The notes under the pieces: model-generated
Seen by the model: the letters and a program-made list of their open reading frames with translations, nothing else
Told to the model about the DNA's origin: nothing
Databases searched by the model: none
Made by a program: the position numbers and the translations under genes
Part shown: piece after piece, positions 1-8,763 of the stretch
Layout of the letters: every line of letters starts with the position of its first letter
Position numbering within the stretch: position 1 is the stretch's first letter
Assembly (NCBI GenBank): GCA_024685545.1
Contig: JAIKVR010000069.1
Location: 1 to 64,000 of the forward strand
Direction: 5' to 3'
DNA from: Eubacteriales bacterium
Lineage (GTDB): Bacteria; Bacillota; Clostridia; Eubacteriales; Anaerofustaceae
DNA: 64,000 nucleotides

Positions 1-272
1 TGTGTTTTCGGATAAAGATGCTTGATTGCCTGTGCCATGAGGTGGGAAGATGTATGCCAGAATGCGGCTTTGCCTTCCGGATCCTCGAACTTGTGGAATA
101 TGATCCTGGCATCAAAATCGATCACACGGCGGATATCCGATACTTCGCCGTTGACCGTGGCGCAAAGGGTCTCTTTCGCAAGGCCTTTGCTGATCGAAGA
201 GGCGATCTCCAGAACGCTCTTCGGGCTGTCGTACTCTTTCACGCTGTTGTCGGGAAAGGTGATCTTGAACAT
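1..272 (-). CDS. thrS: Threonine--tRNA ligase, N-terminal part (TGS domain), runs off the window edge
   Basis: Reverse-strand translation from ATG at 272: MFKITFPDNSVKEYDSPKSVLEIASSISKGLAKETLCATVNGEV...FWHTSSHLMAQAIKHLYPKT; TGS domain plus the HTSSHLMAQA motif of ThrRS. Missing from the ORF track because it is partial. Confidence 0.93.
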   Translation of the reverse strand, partial: MFKITFPDNSVKEYDSPKSVLEIASSISKGLAKETLCATVNGEVSDIRRVIDFDARIIFHKFEDPEGKAAFWHTSSHLMAQAIKHLYPKT

Positions 273-284
273 TTGAACCTCCAT

Positions 285-535
285 TTTTTTTGCAAGAAAA
301 AAGCTCTTGCAACATTAAGGGACGAATCATATGATCCGCGGTTCCACCCTTGTTGGCAAGCGCCCACTCATTCCGGTTATAACGGTACCGCCGCGCACGC
401 TTAATGATTTCAGCGCCGGACTCCGAAGTGGTCTGTGCAGCAGTTTGCCGGAGGCTTCCACCTTACCCTCCTTCTCTGGAGGCAGAGGCTCCTGCACGTT
501 TCTTCTTCAACGTCTGTATTCAAAATAATATCACC
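285..535 (-). promoter_or_regulatory. T-box leader (tRNA-Thr responsive) of thrS
   Basis: Minus strand carries the T-box core AACAAGGGTGGAACCGCGGAT followed by CGTCCCTT, a Stem I-like region (CAGAGAAGGAGGGTAAGGTGGAAGCCTCC) and GACCACTTCGGAGTC (candidate ACC Thr specifier), all upstream of thrS. Exact boundaries approximate. Confidence 0.88.
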
Positions 536-599
536 GCCGATTCTGCAAGTCAATACAGGGAGAGGCGAAATCACAGATAAATTGCCTGTTTGTGCGAAT

Positions 600-770
600 T
601 ATTTGCTGTAACAGTTGACAGATGCGAAGTGAGTGTGATAACATCGTTCATGTAAACAAAGCAGAAGAAATTGCTTCTCACCTTGTGTGGCTGACGCTGC
701 CGGGTCAATACACAGATTATTATTTGTGGCCGCAATTTCTTTGCGGCCATTTATTATACACGGAGGTAAA
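600..770 (+). promoter_or_regulatory. Probable ribosomal protein L20-type leader/attenuator upstream of infC-rpmI-rplT
   Basis: Structured ~170-nt leader ending in hairpin TGGCCGCAA-N5-TTGCGGCCA followed by TTTATT, just before the infC ribosome-binding site; position matches Firmicutes L20 leaders. Confidence 0.55.
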
Positions 771-775
771 AAAGA

Positions 776-1291
776 ATAAAAGAATTTCCCATCAACGAAC
801 AGATTAACGACAAAGAGCTGAGAGTGATCGACGAAAACGGCCAGATGCTGGGCATCATGTCCGCATATGAAGCCAGGCAGCTCGCAGAGTCCAAGGATCT
901 GGATCTTGTGAAGGTCGCACCGGACGCAAAGCCGCCGGTATGCCGCATCCTTGATTACGGCAAGTACCGCTACGAGCAGAACAAAAGGGAGAAAGAATCC
1001 AAGAAAAACCAAGCCACTACTGAGATTAAGGAGATGCGCACTTCCTGCCGTGTCCAGGATCATGATCTGGAAGTAAAAGTCAAGAACGTCCAGAAGTTCC
1101 TGTCGGAAGGAAACAGAGTCAAGATCTCGGTGCGCTTCAGAGGCAGAGAACTGACTTATATCGAAAGCGGGAGAGAACTCCTGATGCGTATCAAGGATAT
1201 GCTCGGAGATACATGCGTGATCGATAAGGAACCCAAAATCGAAGGGCGCAACTACACGATGTTCGTTGCTCCCGCCGCCAATATAAAATAA
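776..1291 (+). CDS. infC: Translation initiation factor IF-3, probable ATA start
   Basis: Frame read from ATA at 776: (M)KEFPINEQINDKELRVIDENGQMLGIMSAYEARQLAESKDLDLVKVAPDAKPPVCRILDYGKYRYEQ...; GGAGG at 762-766; stop at 767-769 leaves no ATG/GTG/TTG before 824. Confidence 0.93.
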   Translation: MKEFPINEQINDKELRVIDENGQMLGIMSAYEARQLAESKDLDLVKVAPDAKPPVCRILDYGKYRYEQNKREKESKKNQATTEIKEMRTSCRVQDHDLEVKVKNVQKFLSEGNRVKISVRFRGRELTYIESGRELLMRIKDMLGDTCVIDKEPKIEGRNYTMFVAPAANIK

Positions 1292-1311
1292 CAACAAACG
1301 GAGGAAAAGAA

Positions 1312-1512
1312 ATGCCAAAAATGAAATCGCACAGAGGTGCGTCAAAACGCTTTAAGTTAAAGCCGTCGGGAGTCATCAAGCGTAACTGCGCCTATAAGAA
1401 CCATAAAGCCAACAGCCAGATCAAAAGCCGCAAGAGAAAGAGAAACCTGATGAAGGGCGGCTATCTCGCTCCTTCGGATGCGAAGTTCATCAGAAAGATG
1501 ATTGTAAGGTAA
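1312..1512 (+). CDS. rpmI: 50S ribosomal protein L35
   Basis: MPKMKSHRGASKRFKLKPSGVIKRNCAYKNH...; between infC and rplT. Confidence 0.96.
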   Translation: MPKMKSHRGASKRFKLKPSGVIKRNCAYKNHKANSQIKSRKRKRNLMKGGYLAPSDAKFIRKMIVR

Positions 1513-1528
1513 GAGGGGGTAAAGGAAA

Positions 1529-1882
1529 ATGGCAAGAGTTAAAGGTGGAGTTAACGCAAAGAAAAAGCATAAGAGAATACTCAGGCACGCTAAGGGATAT
1601 TTCGGAGCCAGGAGCAAACTGTACAGAACGGCTAAAGAAGCCGTGATGAGAGCGAACAGGGACGCTTATAAGGGCAGAAAGCTCAAAAAGAGAGAAATGC
1701 GCAGGCTCTGGATCGCCAGGATCAACGCTGCAGCCAGGATGAACGATATGAATTATTCCCGTTTGATGAACGGTCTGAAAAAAGCCGGTGTCGAGCTTGA
1801 CAGAAAAGTGCTGGCGGATATAGCCATGCACGATGCAGCCGGATTCAAGGCTCTGGCAGAAACCGCCAAGAAGGCAAACTGA
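1529..1882 (+). CDS. rplT: 50S ribosomal protein L20
   Basis: [51 protein letters not shown]... Confidence 0.97.
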   Translation: MARVKGGVNAKKKHKRILRHAKGYFGARSKLYRTAKEAVMRANRDAYKGRKLKKREMRRLWIARINAAARMNDMNYSRLMNGLKKAGVELDRKVLADIAMHDAAGFKALAETAKKAN

Positions 1883-1897
1883 ATTTGATCAGTCCGA

Positions 1898-1930
1898 AGG
1901 GACCGTGAACGATACGGTCCCTTTTTCTTT
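1898..1930 (+). terminator. Intrinsic terminator after rplT
   Basis: AGGGACCGT...ACGGTCCCT followed by TTTTCTTT. Confidence 0.85.
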
Positions 1931-1998
1931 GTCGAGGGAACTATATTTTTGATCACTCACTTGCTTAAGAGTCTGAGATGTTCTATAATCATAGCGAC

Positions 1999-2075
1999 GG
2001 AGGCATAGCTCAGCTGGTCAGAGCGTTCGCTTCACACGCGAGAGGTCATGCGTTCGAGCCGCATTGTCTCCACCA
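1999..2075 (+). tRNA. tRNA-Val (CAC), CCA encoded
   Basis: Acceptor GGAGGCA/TGTCTCC, anticodon loop TTCACAC, T arm ATGCG-TTCGAGC-CGCAT, 3' ACCA. Confidence 0.92.
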
Positions 2076-2084
2076 TCGAAAACC

Positions 2085-2112
2085 AAACGCCTAGCTTAGG
2101 CGTTTTTTTTAT
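2085..2112 (+). terminator. Intrinsic terminator after tRNA-Val
   Basis: AAACGCCTA-GCT-TAGGCGTTTTTTTT. Confidence 0.88.
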
Positions 2113-2405
2113 TTTTTGAAACCGATTTCAATCTGCCTGTTTCCATGCGTCGAGCATGATCGCATTAATACAGCTTCCCCTTATGGCCGTATTGCCGGAT
2201 GTATGGACCGTTCCGCTCAGATCAGATCCGCGGGGTATTTTTTCATGTGCGGATCGTCTTCGACCGGCTGCCGTTCCGTCAGACAGGCAACACTGATCCC
2301 GGAGGAAGAAAACTGTCGAAAAAAACTCATTTTTCGTAAAAAAATATTGCAAAGACCATCGGTCGCATGCTATATTCCATATACACACTATAAAAAACCA
2401 TGAAA

Positions 2406-2420
2406 TGGGATGAAGTGGTA
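2406..2420 (+). promoter_or_regulatory. Candidate MraZ binding repeats upstream of mraZ
   Basis: TGGGA-TGAAG-TGGTA: two TGGNN-type boxes with 10-bp periodicity immediately upstream of mraZ. Confidence 0.4.
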
Positions 2421-2427
2421 AATCGAG

Positions 2428-2856
2428 ATGTTCATCGGAAGGTACAGACACACGATCGATGACAAGGGAAGAGTCAGCATACCCGCCAAGTTCCGCGAGG
2501 AACTGGGCGAGACTGTCGTTATCACGGAAAGCGTTGACGGCAGGTGTCTTTATGTATTCTCCCTGGACGAATACGCGGTGAAATTCAAGAACATGAATGA
2601 CATCGCCTTTTCCGATGATGATGAAAACAAGGCTGCCCGTTACATGGGTGCCCTGTCTACCTATTCCGATATCGATAAACAGGGGAGGATCATTATTCCC
2701 CAGGAATTCCGCAGCGATGTTGAGCTCGTCAGAGATGTCGTCATTCTGGGAGCCTTTTCGAGGATCGAGATATGGAATTCCGATAAATGGGAAGAGTACT
2801 TTAAGGAAACGTCGAATTCCGATATACGCTCAGCGTTTAAAAAGGTCGGCCTGTAA
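2428..2856 (+). CDS. mraZ: Transcriptional regulator MraZ
   Basis: MFIGRYRHTIDDKGRVSIPAKFREELGETVVITES...; first gene of the dcw cluster. Confidence 0.96.
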   Translation: MFIGRYRHTIDDKGRVSIPAKFREELGETVVITESVDGRCLYVFSLDEYAVKFKNMNDIAFSDDDENKAARYMGALSTYSDIDKQGRIIIPQEFRSDVELVRDVVILGAFSRIEIWNSDKWEEYFKETSNSDIRSAFKKVGL

Positions 2857-3800
2857 TGGCGCATATACCCGTGCTATTAAAAGAAGCAGTGGATATCCTG
2901 GATATCAGACCGTCAGGGATATATCTGGATATGACCCTCGGAGGCTTCGGCCACGGGAGGGCGATCTGCGAGAGATTAAATGCGAACGGCATATATATCG
3001 GACTGGATCTGGACGATGACGCGATAAAGCGTGCGGAATCCCTGACCGAAGGGCTGAAGTGCACAACATACTTCGTCAAATCGGATTACTGCGATCTTGA
3101 TAAAGTGCTTGATGATCTTTCAATCGAAAAGATCGACGGATGTCTGGCGGATCTGGGCCTGTCGTCCTTCCAGATAGATGATCCGAAACGCGGGTTTTCC
3201 TATATGGAGGACGGTCCTCTGGATATGAGGATGGATCCCGAAGGAGCCCTTACGGCAGAGACTGTGGTGAACACCTACAGTGAAGATGCGCTGAGAAAGC
3301 TGCTGTACGAATACGGTGAGGAAAGATACGCCGCTTCCATCGCACGAGGCATAGTCAAAGAGCGTGCCCGAGGAAGGATCGATACTACCGCAAAGCTTGT
3401 CAGCGTGATCGAAAATAATATACCTGCCTCTTACAGATACAGGGGCGGGAATGCCAGCGCCAGGACGTTTCAGGCAGTCAGGATAGAGGTAAACGGAGAA
3501 CTTGTAAATCTTTCCGGAGCGATAGAAAAAGCAGCCTCAAGGCTCGGTCATGAAGGAGTGATCGCGGTGATATCATTCCACAGCCTTGAGGACAGGATCG
3601 TAAAAAAGACCTTTGCATCTCTGACCAGCAGCAATGACGGGGACAAGAATCTGCCGCTTCCGATGGATTACGCTGCGCCGGAATACATTTTGGAAACGAG
3701 AAGCCCGATCACGCCGGGAGATGAGGAGATCGCCGCAAACCCGAGAAGCAGAAGTGCGAAACTGCGTGCGGTAAGGAAAAAAAAAAGCGGAAGGCTTTGA
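2856..3800 (+). CDS. rsmH: 16S rRNA (cytosine(1402)-N4)-methyltransferase
   Basis: MAHIPVLLKEAVDILDIRPSGIYLDMTLGGFGHG...; SFHSLEDRIVKKTF motif. Confidence 0.96.
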   Translation: MAHIPVLLKEAVDILDIRPSGIYLDMTLGGFGHGRAICERLNANGIYIGLDLDDDAIKRAESLTEGLKCTTYFVKSDYCDLDKVLDDLSIEKIDGCLADLGLSSFQIDDPKRGFSYMEDGPLDMRMDPEGALTAETVVNTYSEDALRKLLYEYGEERYAASIARGIVKERARGRIDTTAKLVSVIENNIPASYRYRGGNASARTFQAVRIEVNGELVNLSGAIEKAASRLGHEGVIAVISFHSLEDRIVKKTFASLTSSNDGDKNLPLPMDYAAPEYILETRSPITPGDEEIAANPRSRSAKLRAVRKKKSGRL

Positions 3801-4186
3801 AAATGAAAAGGAAGACTGTTAACTCAAAGAAAAGGACCAGAAGGACCAGGGGAAATTTCGCCGTAACGATGCTTATCATTATGGTTTTGGTTTATTCTGT
3901 CGTTATGGTATACTTCAGGAGCAGCATCAACGCTCTGGATACTGAGATACGGCAGCTTAAGGACAAATACTCCGCTTTAGTCAAGATCAACGACGATCTG
4001 CAGGGCAGAATCATCGAAGCCCACAATCTTAACGAGATCGAGGAGTACGCCGTAAACAAACTGGGCATGATACGGCCTTCGGATTCACATGTATCATATG
4101 TTGCCTATGAGAGAAATGACATCGGTGCGCAGACTGCGAAGGCGGACACACAGATCATAGCCTGGATAAAAGGACTGTTTAAGTGA
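3797..4186 (+). CDS. FtsL/DivIC-like septum formation protein
   Basis: Short basic N-terminus, single TM, coiled coil (LDTEIRQLKDKYSALVKINDDLQGRI); ftsL position in dcw. Confidence 0.75.
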   Translation: MKMKRKTVNSKKRTRRTRGNFAVTMLIIMVLVYSVVMVYFRSSINALDTEIRQLKDKYSALVKINDDLQGRIIEAHNLNEIEEYAVNKLGMIRPSDSHVSYVAYERNDIGAQTAKADTQIIAWIKGLFK

Positions 4187-6354
4187 ACATGAGAGTAAGA
4201 AAGAAAAGCAGACATAAAAACCTAAAGCGATCCTCTGTATTGAGGATCATTTTCTGTGTAGGGCTGTTGATAATCATGTTTCTCGGTTTGTCAGTAAGGC
4301 TCGTCATACTGCAGATATTTCAGGCTGACGAGCTTGCGGATAAGCAGACTGATTTCATGTACCAGAACATACCCATCACGGCTTCCCGCGGGGACATCTA
4401 TGACTGCAACATGAACATACTGGCCAAAGACGCTTCCTGCAGCAAGATCTACGTCTTTCCGAAAAGCATCAAGGATGATAAAGCGGTTTCCGAGTTTCTC
4501 AGCGAGAAGCTCGGTTTGTCTTATGATGAGGTGTATGAAAAGGTCTCAAACAAGGAAAACAATTACGTGATGCTCAAGTCCGGCGTAGACAATACCACAG
4601 CGCTGGAAATAAAAGAAGCGGGTTATTCCGGCATCGAGATCAATGAAGATAAAAAGCGTTATTATTCCGACAGCAGCTTTGCACAATACATTCTGGGTTT
4701 CACGGGAGTGGACCATACCGGTCTGTATGGCGTGGAAGCGATATTCGATGATGAGCTCTCCGGCGTAGAAGGTGTAAGGACAGTTCTCACCGATTCCAGC
4801 AACCAGGTGATCGAGTCCTCTTCAACGATAAAGGCAACCGCCCAGCAGGGCGAAAGCGTGGTTCTTGCCATAGACAGCGTGATCCAGTATTATGCTGAAA
4901 GCGCTGCTTATGAAGCTTATCTCAAGAACAACACGAAAAGAATAATCATACTTGTCAGCGATCCGAATACGGGCAGCATACTCGGTGCTGCGGTCTATCC
5001 TGCCTATTCGCTGGACGATCCATGGAAAGTCGACAAGGACTACTATAACAGCTTTTACAGCGGCAAAGAGATCTCATTGGGCGATCAGCAGCTGGGCATG
5101 TGGTCGAACCCGTTTACTTCATTCATCTATGAGCCCGGCAGTACATTTAAGACAATTACTGTTTCCAGCGCGCTGGAAAACGGGAATGTCAAGATGGAAG
5201 ATACTTTCTACTGCTCTGGTTCGACTGTCGTTTCCGGCGTGACGATAAAATGCCATATATATCCGAGAGGCCATGGTTCGGAAGACCTTTCGCATGCGGT
5301 GGCAAATTCCTGCAACCCGGCAATGATCGTAATAGCAAACCGTATGGGATCCGAAAACTTCTATCATTATATCCATGACTACGGCTTCGGAGAAGTTACC
5401 GGAGTTATGCTCGACGGGGAAGAAAGCGGGATACTGAAACATGATGACACCGTCAACCCGGTGGATTTTGCGACGATCTCCTTCGGTCAGGGGATCGGAG
5501 TCACCCCGATCCAGATGATCCAGGCGGTCAATGCCGTCATCAACGGGGGCTACCTTATCACTCCCCGCATAGTCGATAAGGTAATAGACACCCAGACCAA
5601 AGAAGTCATCACAGAATATCCGGTCACCGTGGTGCGGCGGGTGATCAGTGAGGATACGTCTGCGAAGATGCGCGATATACTTTACAATACCGGGATTTCC
5701 TACTATGCCCTGAATAACTACAGGGATCTAAAGATCATGGGTAAGACCGGTACGGCACAGAAATATATCGGGGGCAAATACGCTCCGGGAAAGTATGTCG
5801 CCAGCTTTTACGGAGCTGCTCCGTACGACAATCCCCAGCTCTCCGTTCTGGTCATAGCGGACGAACCCAAAGGCAGCAGCATTTTCGGTTCTGCTGTAGC
5901 AGCTCCTGTGGGAGCCAAGGTCCTTCAGAACGTGTACAACTACATGGTCTCCAAGGATAAAATAACCATAGACACGATATTTGAGCAGAAGGTCTCTGTT
6001 CCAGACGTGCGTGGGAAACAGTTCAGCGAGGCAGTACTTGCATTTGAAAAGCTCAATATCAAGTATCATGTTACAGGGACCAGCACAGGAACAGTCACCA
6101 ATCAGGATATTTACGGAGTCGATTATATGGAAGGTATGGTCATTGAGATAACGGTATCCTCCGATACGGAAGATACGGTGATCATGCCTAACGTGCTGGG
6201 TCTCTCGGTACAGAGCGCCAGAGAACTGCTCGAGAGTGTGGGGCTGAGCATCGATGCCCAGGGAAGCGGTATCGCCGTTTCCCAGAGCGTCAGGGACGGA
6301 GACAGTATCGAAAAGGGCAGCGTGATAACTGTAACCTTTGAATATGTGGAATAA
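4183..6354 (+). CDS. Class B penicillin-binding protein (FtsI/SpoVD type) with two PASTA domains
   Basis: GSTFKTITV (SxxK), SCNPAM (SxN), KTGTAQ (KTG); C-terminal PASTA repeats VPDVRGK... and MPNVLGLS... Confidence 0.93.
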   Translation: MNMRVRKKSRHKNLKRSSVLRIIFCVGLLIIMFLGLSVRLVILQIFQADELADKQTDFMYQNIPITASRGDIYDCNMNILAKDASCSKIYVFPKSIKDDKAVSEFLSEKLGLSYDEVYEKVSNKENNYVMLKSGVDNTTALEIKEAGYSGIEINEDKKRYYSDSSFAQYILGFTGVDHTGLYGVEAIFDDELSGVEGVRTVLTDSSNQVIESSSTIKATAQQGESVVLAIDSVIQYYAESAAYEAYLKNNTKRIIILVSDPNTGSILGAAVYPAYSLDDPWKVDKDYYNSFYSGKEISLGDQQLGMWSNPFTSFIYEPGSTFKTITVSSALENGNVKMEDTFYCSGSTVVSGVTIKCHIYPRGHGSEDLSHAVANSCNPAMIVIANRMGSENFYHYIHDYGFGEVTGVMLDGEESGILKHDDTVNPVDFATISFGQGIGVTPIQMIQAVNAVINGGYLITPRIVDKVIDTQTKEVITEYPVTVVRRVISEDTSAKMRDILYNTGISYYALNNYRDLKIMGKTGTAQKYIGGKYAPGKYVASFYGAAPYDNPQLSVLVIADEPKGSSIFGSAVAAPVGAKVLQNVYNYMVSKDKITIDTIFEQKVSVPDVRGKQFSEAVLAFEKLNIKYHVTGTSTGTVTNQDIYGVDYMEGMVIEITVSSDTEDTVIMPNVLGLSVQSARELLESVGLSIDAQGSGIAVSQSVRDGDSIEKGSVITVTFEYVE

Positions 6355-6371
6355 ACATCGGAGAAAATGAA

Positions 6372-7736
6372 ATGAAGGATATTTCTGTAATCGAAGCCGC
6401 AAAGATAATGAAAGGCACCATCCAGGGGAGGTCAGACGGTATCATTACCGATATCTGCGTTGATTCACGTGAGGCTAAGGAAGGGTCGTTGTTCTTCGCT
6501 TTGAAAGGGGAGACCACAGATGGGCATAAATATGTCCCCATGGCTTACAAAAACGGTGCTGTTGCTGCTGTGACCAGCAGTTCCAATACCGATACGGACG
6601 ACTGCCCGATCTGCAGGATAGTCGTGGAGGATACCTTCAAGGCGCTTCAGGATCTTTCCCACGCATACAGGAACCGTTTTGACATACCTTTCATAGGCGT
6701 CACCGGAAGTTCCGGCAAAACCACGACAAAAGATCTTATCGCGTCCGTGCTTTCACAGAAATACAATACTCACAAGACGATCGGGAATCAGAACAGTACG
6801 ACCGGTGTTCCCCTGACGATCTTCAATCTGAAGGACGAAAATGAGATATCAGTTATGGAGATCAGCATGGACGCGCCCGGGGAGATACTCGGCAATGCTG
6901 AGATCGTTCGTCCGAATACGGCTGTAATGACTAATATCGGCATGTGCCACATAGAGTTTCTTAAGACCAGGGACGCTATCTTCAGAGCCAAATCTGAGAT
7001 ACTGACTTATCTTACAGACAAGGATGCCGCCATCGTGAATGCCGATGACGACAAACTCGCGACCATTTCTTCTGATACATATAAGGTCATCAGAGTCGGT
7101 ATAAATAACGGGGAAAAAACCGCTCACGATATCGAGCAGACTGCGGACGGCGTTTCCTTTAAGACAGTATTTGACGGACAGGAAACCTGTTTCCGTTTCC
7201 GCCTGCCCGGACTGCATAATGTGACAAACTGCATGCTGGCGATCGCGGTTGCTGAAAGATACGGACTTACCGCAGAGATGGTGCAGGCAGGTTTTGACGC
7301 CTTTGAATCCAGTGACAACCGTATGAAAGAGATCAAATACAACGGCTTGACGCTTATAGACGACTCATACAATGCCAATCCGGATTCCATGAGAGCTTCT
7401 TTCGATTTCCTTTCCCATAAAACAGGGGGCAGGAAGGTCGCTGTCATAGGGGATATGCTGGAGCTGGGCGATTACTCTTCTTCACTGCATGAGCAGGTGG
7501 GTGAGTATGCAGCGAAATACGGTATTGATGCCGTGCTGTACTGCGGAAGCTTTGGCAATGATTTTCTCAGAGGATATAATAGATCGGACACAGGCGGAGA
7601 ATGCCACCTTTTTGAGAACAGTGCTTCTCTCAGTGAAAACATCGGACACTACCTGAAGGAAGGGGACACGGTGATATTCAAGGCGTCTCATGCCGTCGGT
7701 CTTGACAAGGTATTCAAAGAATTCATCGGAAGGTAG
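6372..7736 (+). CDS. murF: UDP-N-acetylmuramoyl-tripeptide--D-alanyl-D-alanine ligase
   Basis: GVTGSSGKTTTKDLIASVL, DDSYNANPDSMRASF, VIGDMLELG; position before mraY. Confidence 0.94.
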   Translation: MKDISVIEAAKIMKGTIQGRSDGIITDICVDSREAKEGSLFFALKGETTDGHKYVPMAYKNGAVAAVTSSSNTDTDDCPICRIVVEDTFKALQDLSHAYRNRFDIPFIGVTGSSGKTTTKDLIASVLSQKYNTHKTIGNQNSTTGVPLTIFNLKDENEISVMEISMDAPGEILGNAEIVRPNTAVMTNIGMCHIEFLKTRDAIFRAKSEILTYLTDKDAAIVNADDDKLATISSDTYKVIRVGINNGEKTAHDIEQTADGVSFKTVFDGQETCFRFRLPGLHNVTNCMLAIAVAERYGLTAEMVQAGFDAFESSDNRMKEIKYNGLTLIDDSYNANPDSMRASFDFLSHKTGGRKVAVIGDMLELGDYSSSLHEQVGEYAAKYGIDAVLYCGSFGNDFLRGYNRSDTGGECHLFENSASLSENIGHYLKEGDTVIFKASHAVGLDKVFKEFIGR

Positions 7737-7744
7737 ACTGATCA

Positions 7745-8746
7745 ATGAAGATCCAAATCGTTGCCACGCTTATTTCGTTTACGGTCACTGTGCTGATATG
7801 CCCTGTTCTGCTGCCGATACTTAAAAAACTGAAATTCGGCCAGGCGGAAAGGGCCCTTGGACCCGAGAGCCACTTTAAAAAAGCCGGTACGCCGACGCTC
7901 GGCGGGATATCGTTCATGGCCGGAATGATCGCATCATGCGCAGCTCTCGGGCTGGGCAACTTCGATCTGTTTTTTGCCCTGGTCATATCGCTTTTGTTCG
8001 GGCTGATAGGTTTTTTGGATGATTATATGAAGATAATCCAGAAAAATGCCCTTTCCGATGCGAAGAACCTGTCCAGCGCCTCTCTCGGGATGAGAGGACG
8101 GCACAAGATAGTCATGCAGTTCAGTGTTGCAGCCGCATTGGCTGTTTATGCCGCTTATCATCCGAATATCGGCACTGACGTAGTGATCCCGTTCATATCA
8201 AAGAACTGGGATATGGGGATCCTCTTTATACCGTTCGTGATATTTGCATCCGTGGCCGTAGTCAATGCATCGAACTTGACCGACGGGCTGGATGGCCTGG
8301 ATGCAGGCGTTGCAATGATAATAATGATCTTCTTTCTGCTGTTCTCCGGGGCAAAGGGGTACAGTGAGATAAGCATATTGTCTGCCTCGACTATCGGCGG
8401 GTGCATGGGCTTTATATGCTACAACTTCAATCCCGCCAAGGTATTTATGGGAGATACCGGCTCGATGGCACTGGGCGGAGCTGTCATAGTCTGCTCGGTG
8501 CTGACGAAGACGGAGTTCTTCATCCTTATAGCAGGAGCCATCTACGTGATAGAAGCCTTATCTGACATCATACAGGTCGTTTATTTTAAGGCGACACACG
8601 GCAAACGATTCTTTAAAATGGCTCCGATCCATCATCATTTCGAACTTTCCGGCTGGCCGGAAACGCGTGTGGTGATAGTATTCTGGACATTTACTGCAAT
8701 CTGCGTAATGCTTTCGATCTTGGCGTCAGATCTGAACATATACTGA
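7745..8746 (+). CDS. mraY: Phospho-N-acetylmuramoyl-pentapeptide-transferase
   Basis: KKAGTPTLGGISF, NLTDGLDGLDAG, MGDTGSMALGG, APIHHHFE motifs. Confidence 0.96.
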   Translation: MKIQIVATLISFTVTVLICPVLLPILKKLKFGQAERALGPESHFKKAGTPTLGGISFMAGMIASCAALGLGNFDLFFALVISLLFGLIGFLDDYMKIIQKNALSDAKNLSSASLGMRGRHKIVMQFSVAAALAVYAAYHPNIGTDVVIPFISKNWDMGILFIPFVIFASVAVVNASNLTDGLDGLDAGVAMIIMIFFLLFSGAKGYSEISILSASTIGGCMGFICYNFNPAKVFMGDTGSMALGGAVIVCSVLTKTEFFILIAGAIYVIEALSDIIQVVYFKATHGKRFFKMAPIHHHFELSGWPETRVVIVFWTFTAICVMLSILASDLNIY

Positions 8747-8763
8747 TTAAAGGCGGTAGACAA

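Noticed and set aside
599-1345. 248-aa minus-strand ORF antisense to infC
   Set aside because: Shadow ORF of the infC/rpmI coding frames; no recognisable family.
5728-6402. 224-aa minus-strand ORF antisense to the PBP gene
   Set aside because: Overlaps a strongly supported PASTA-PBP; composition is that of an antisense shadow.
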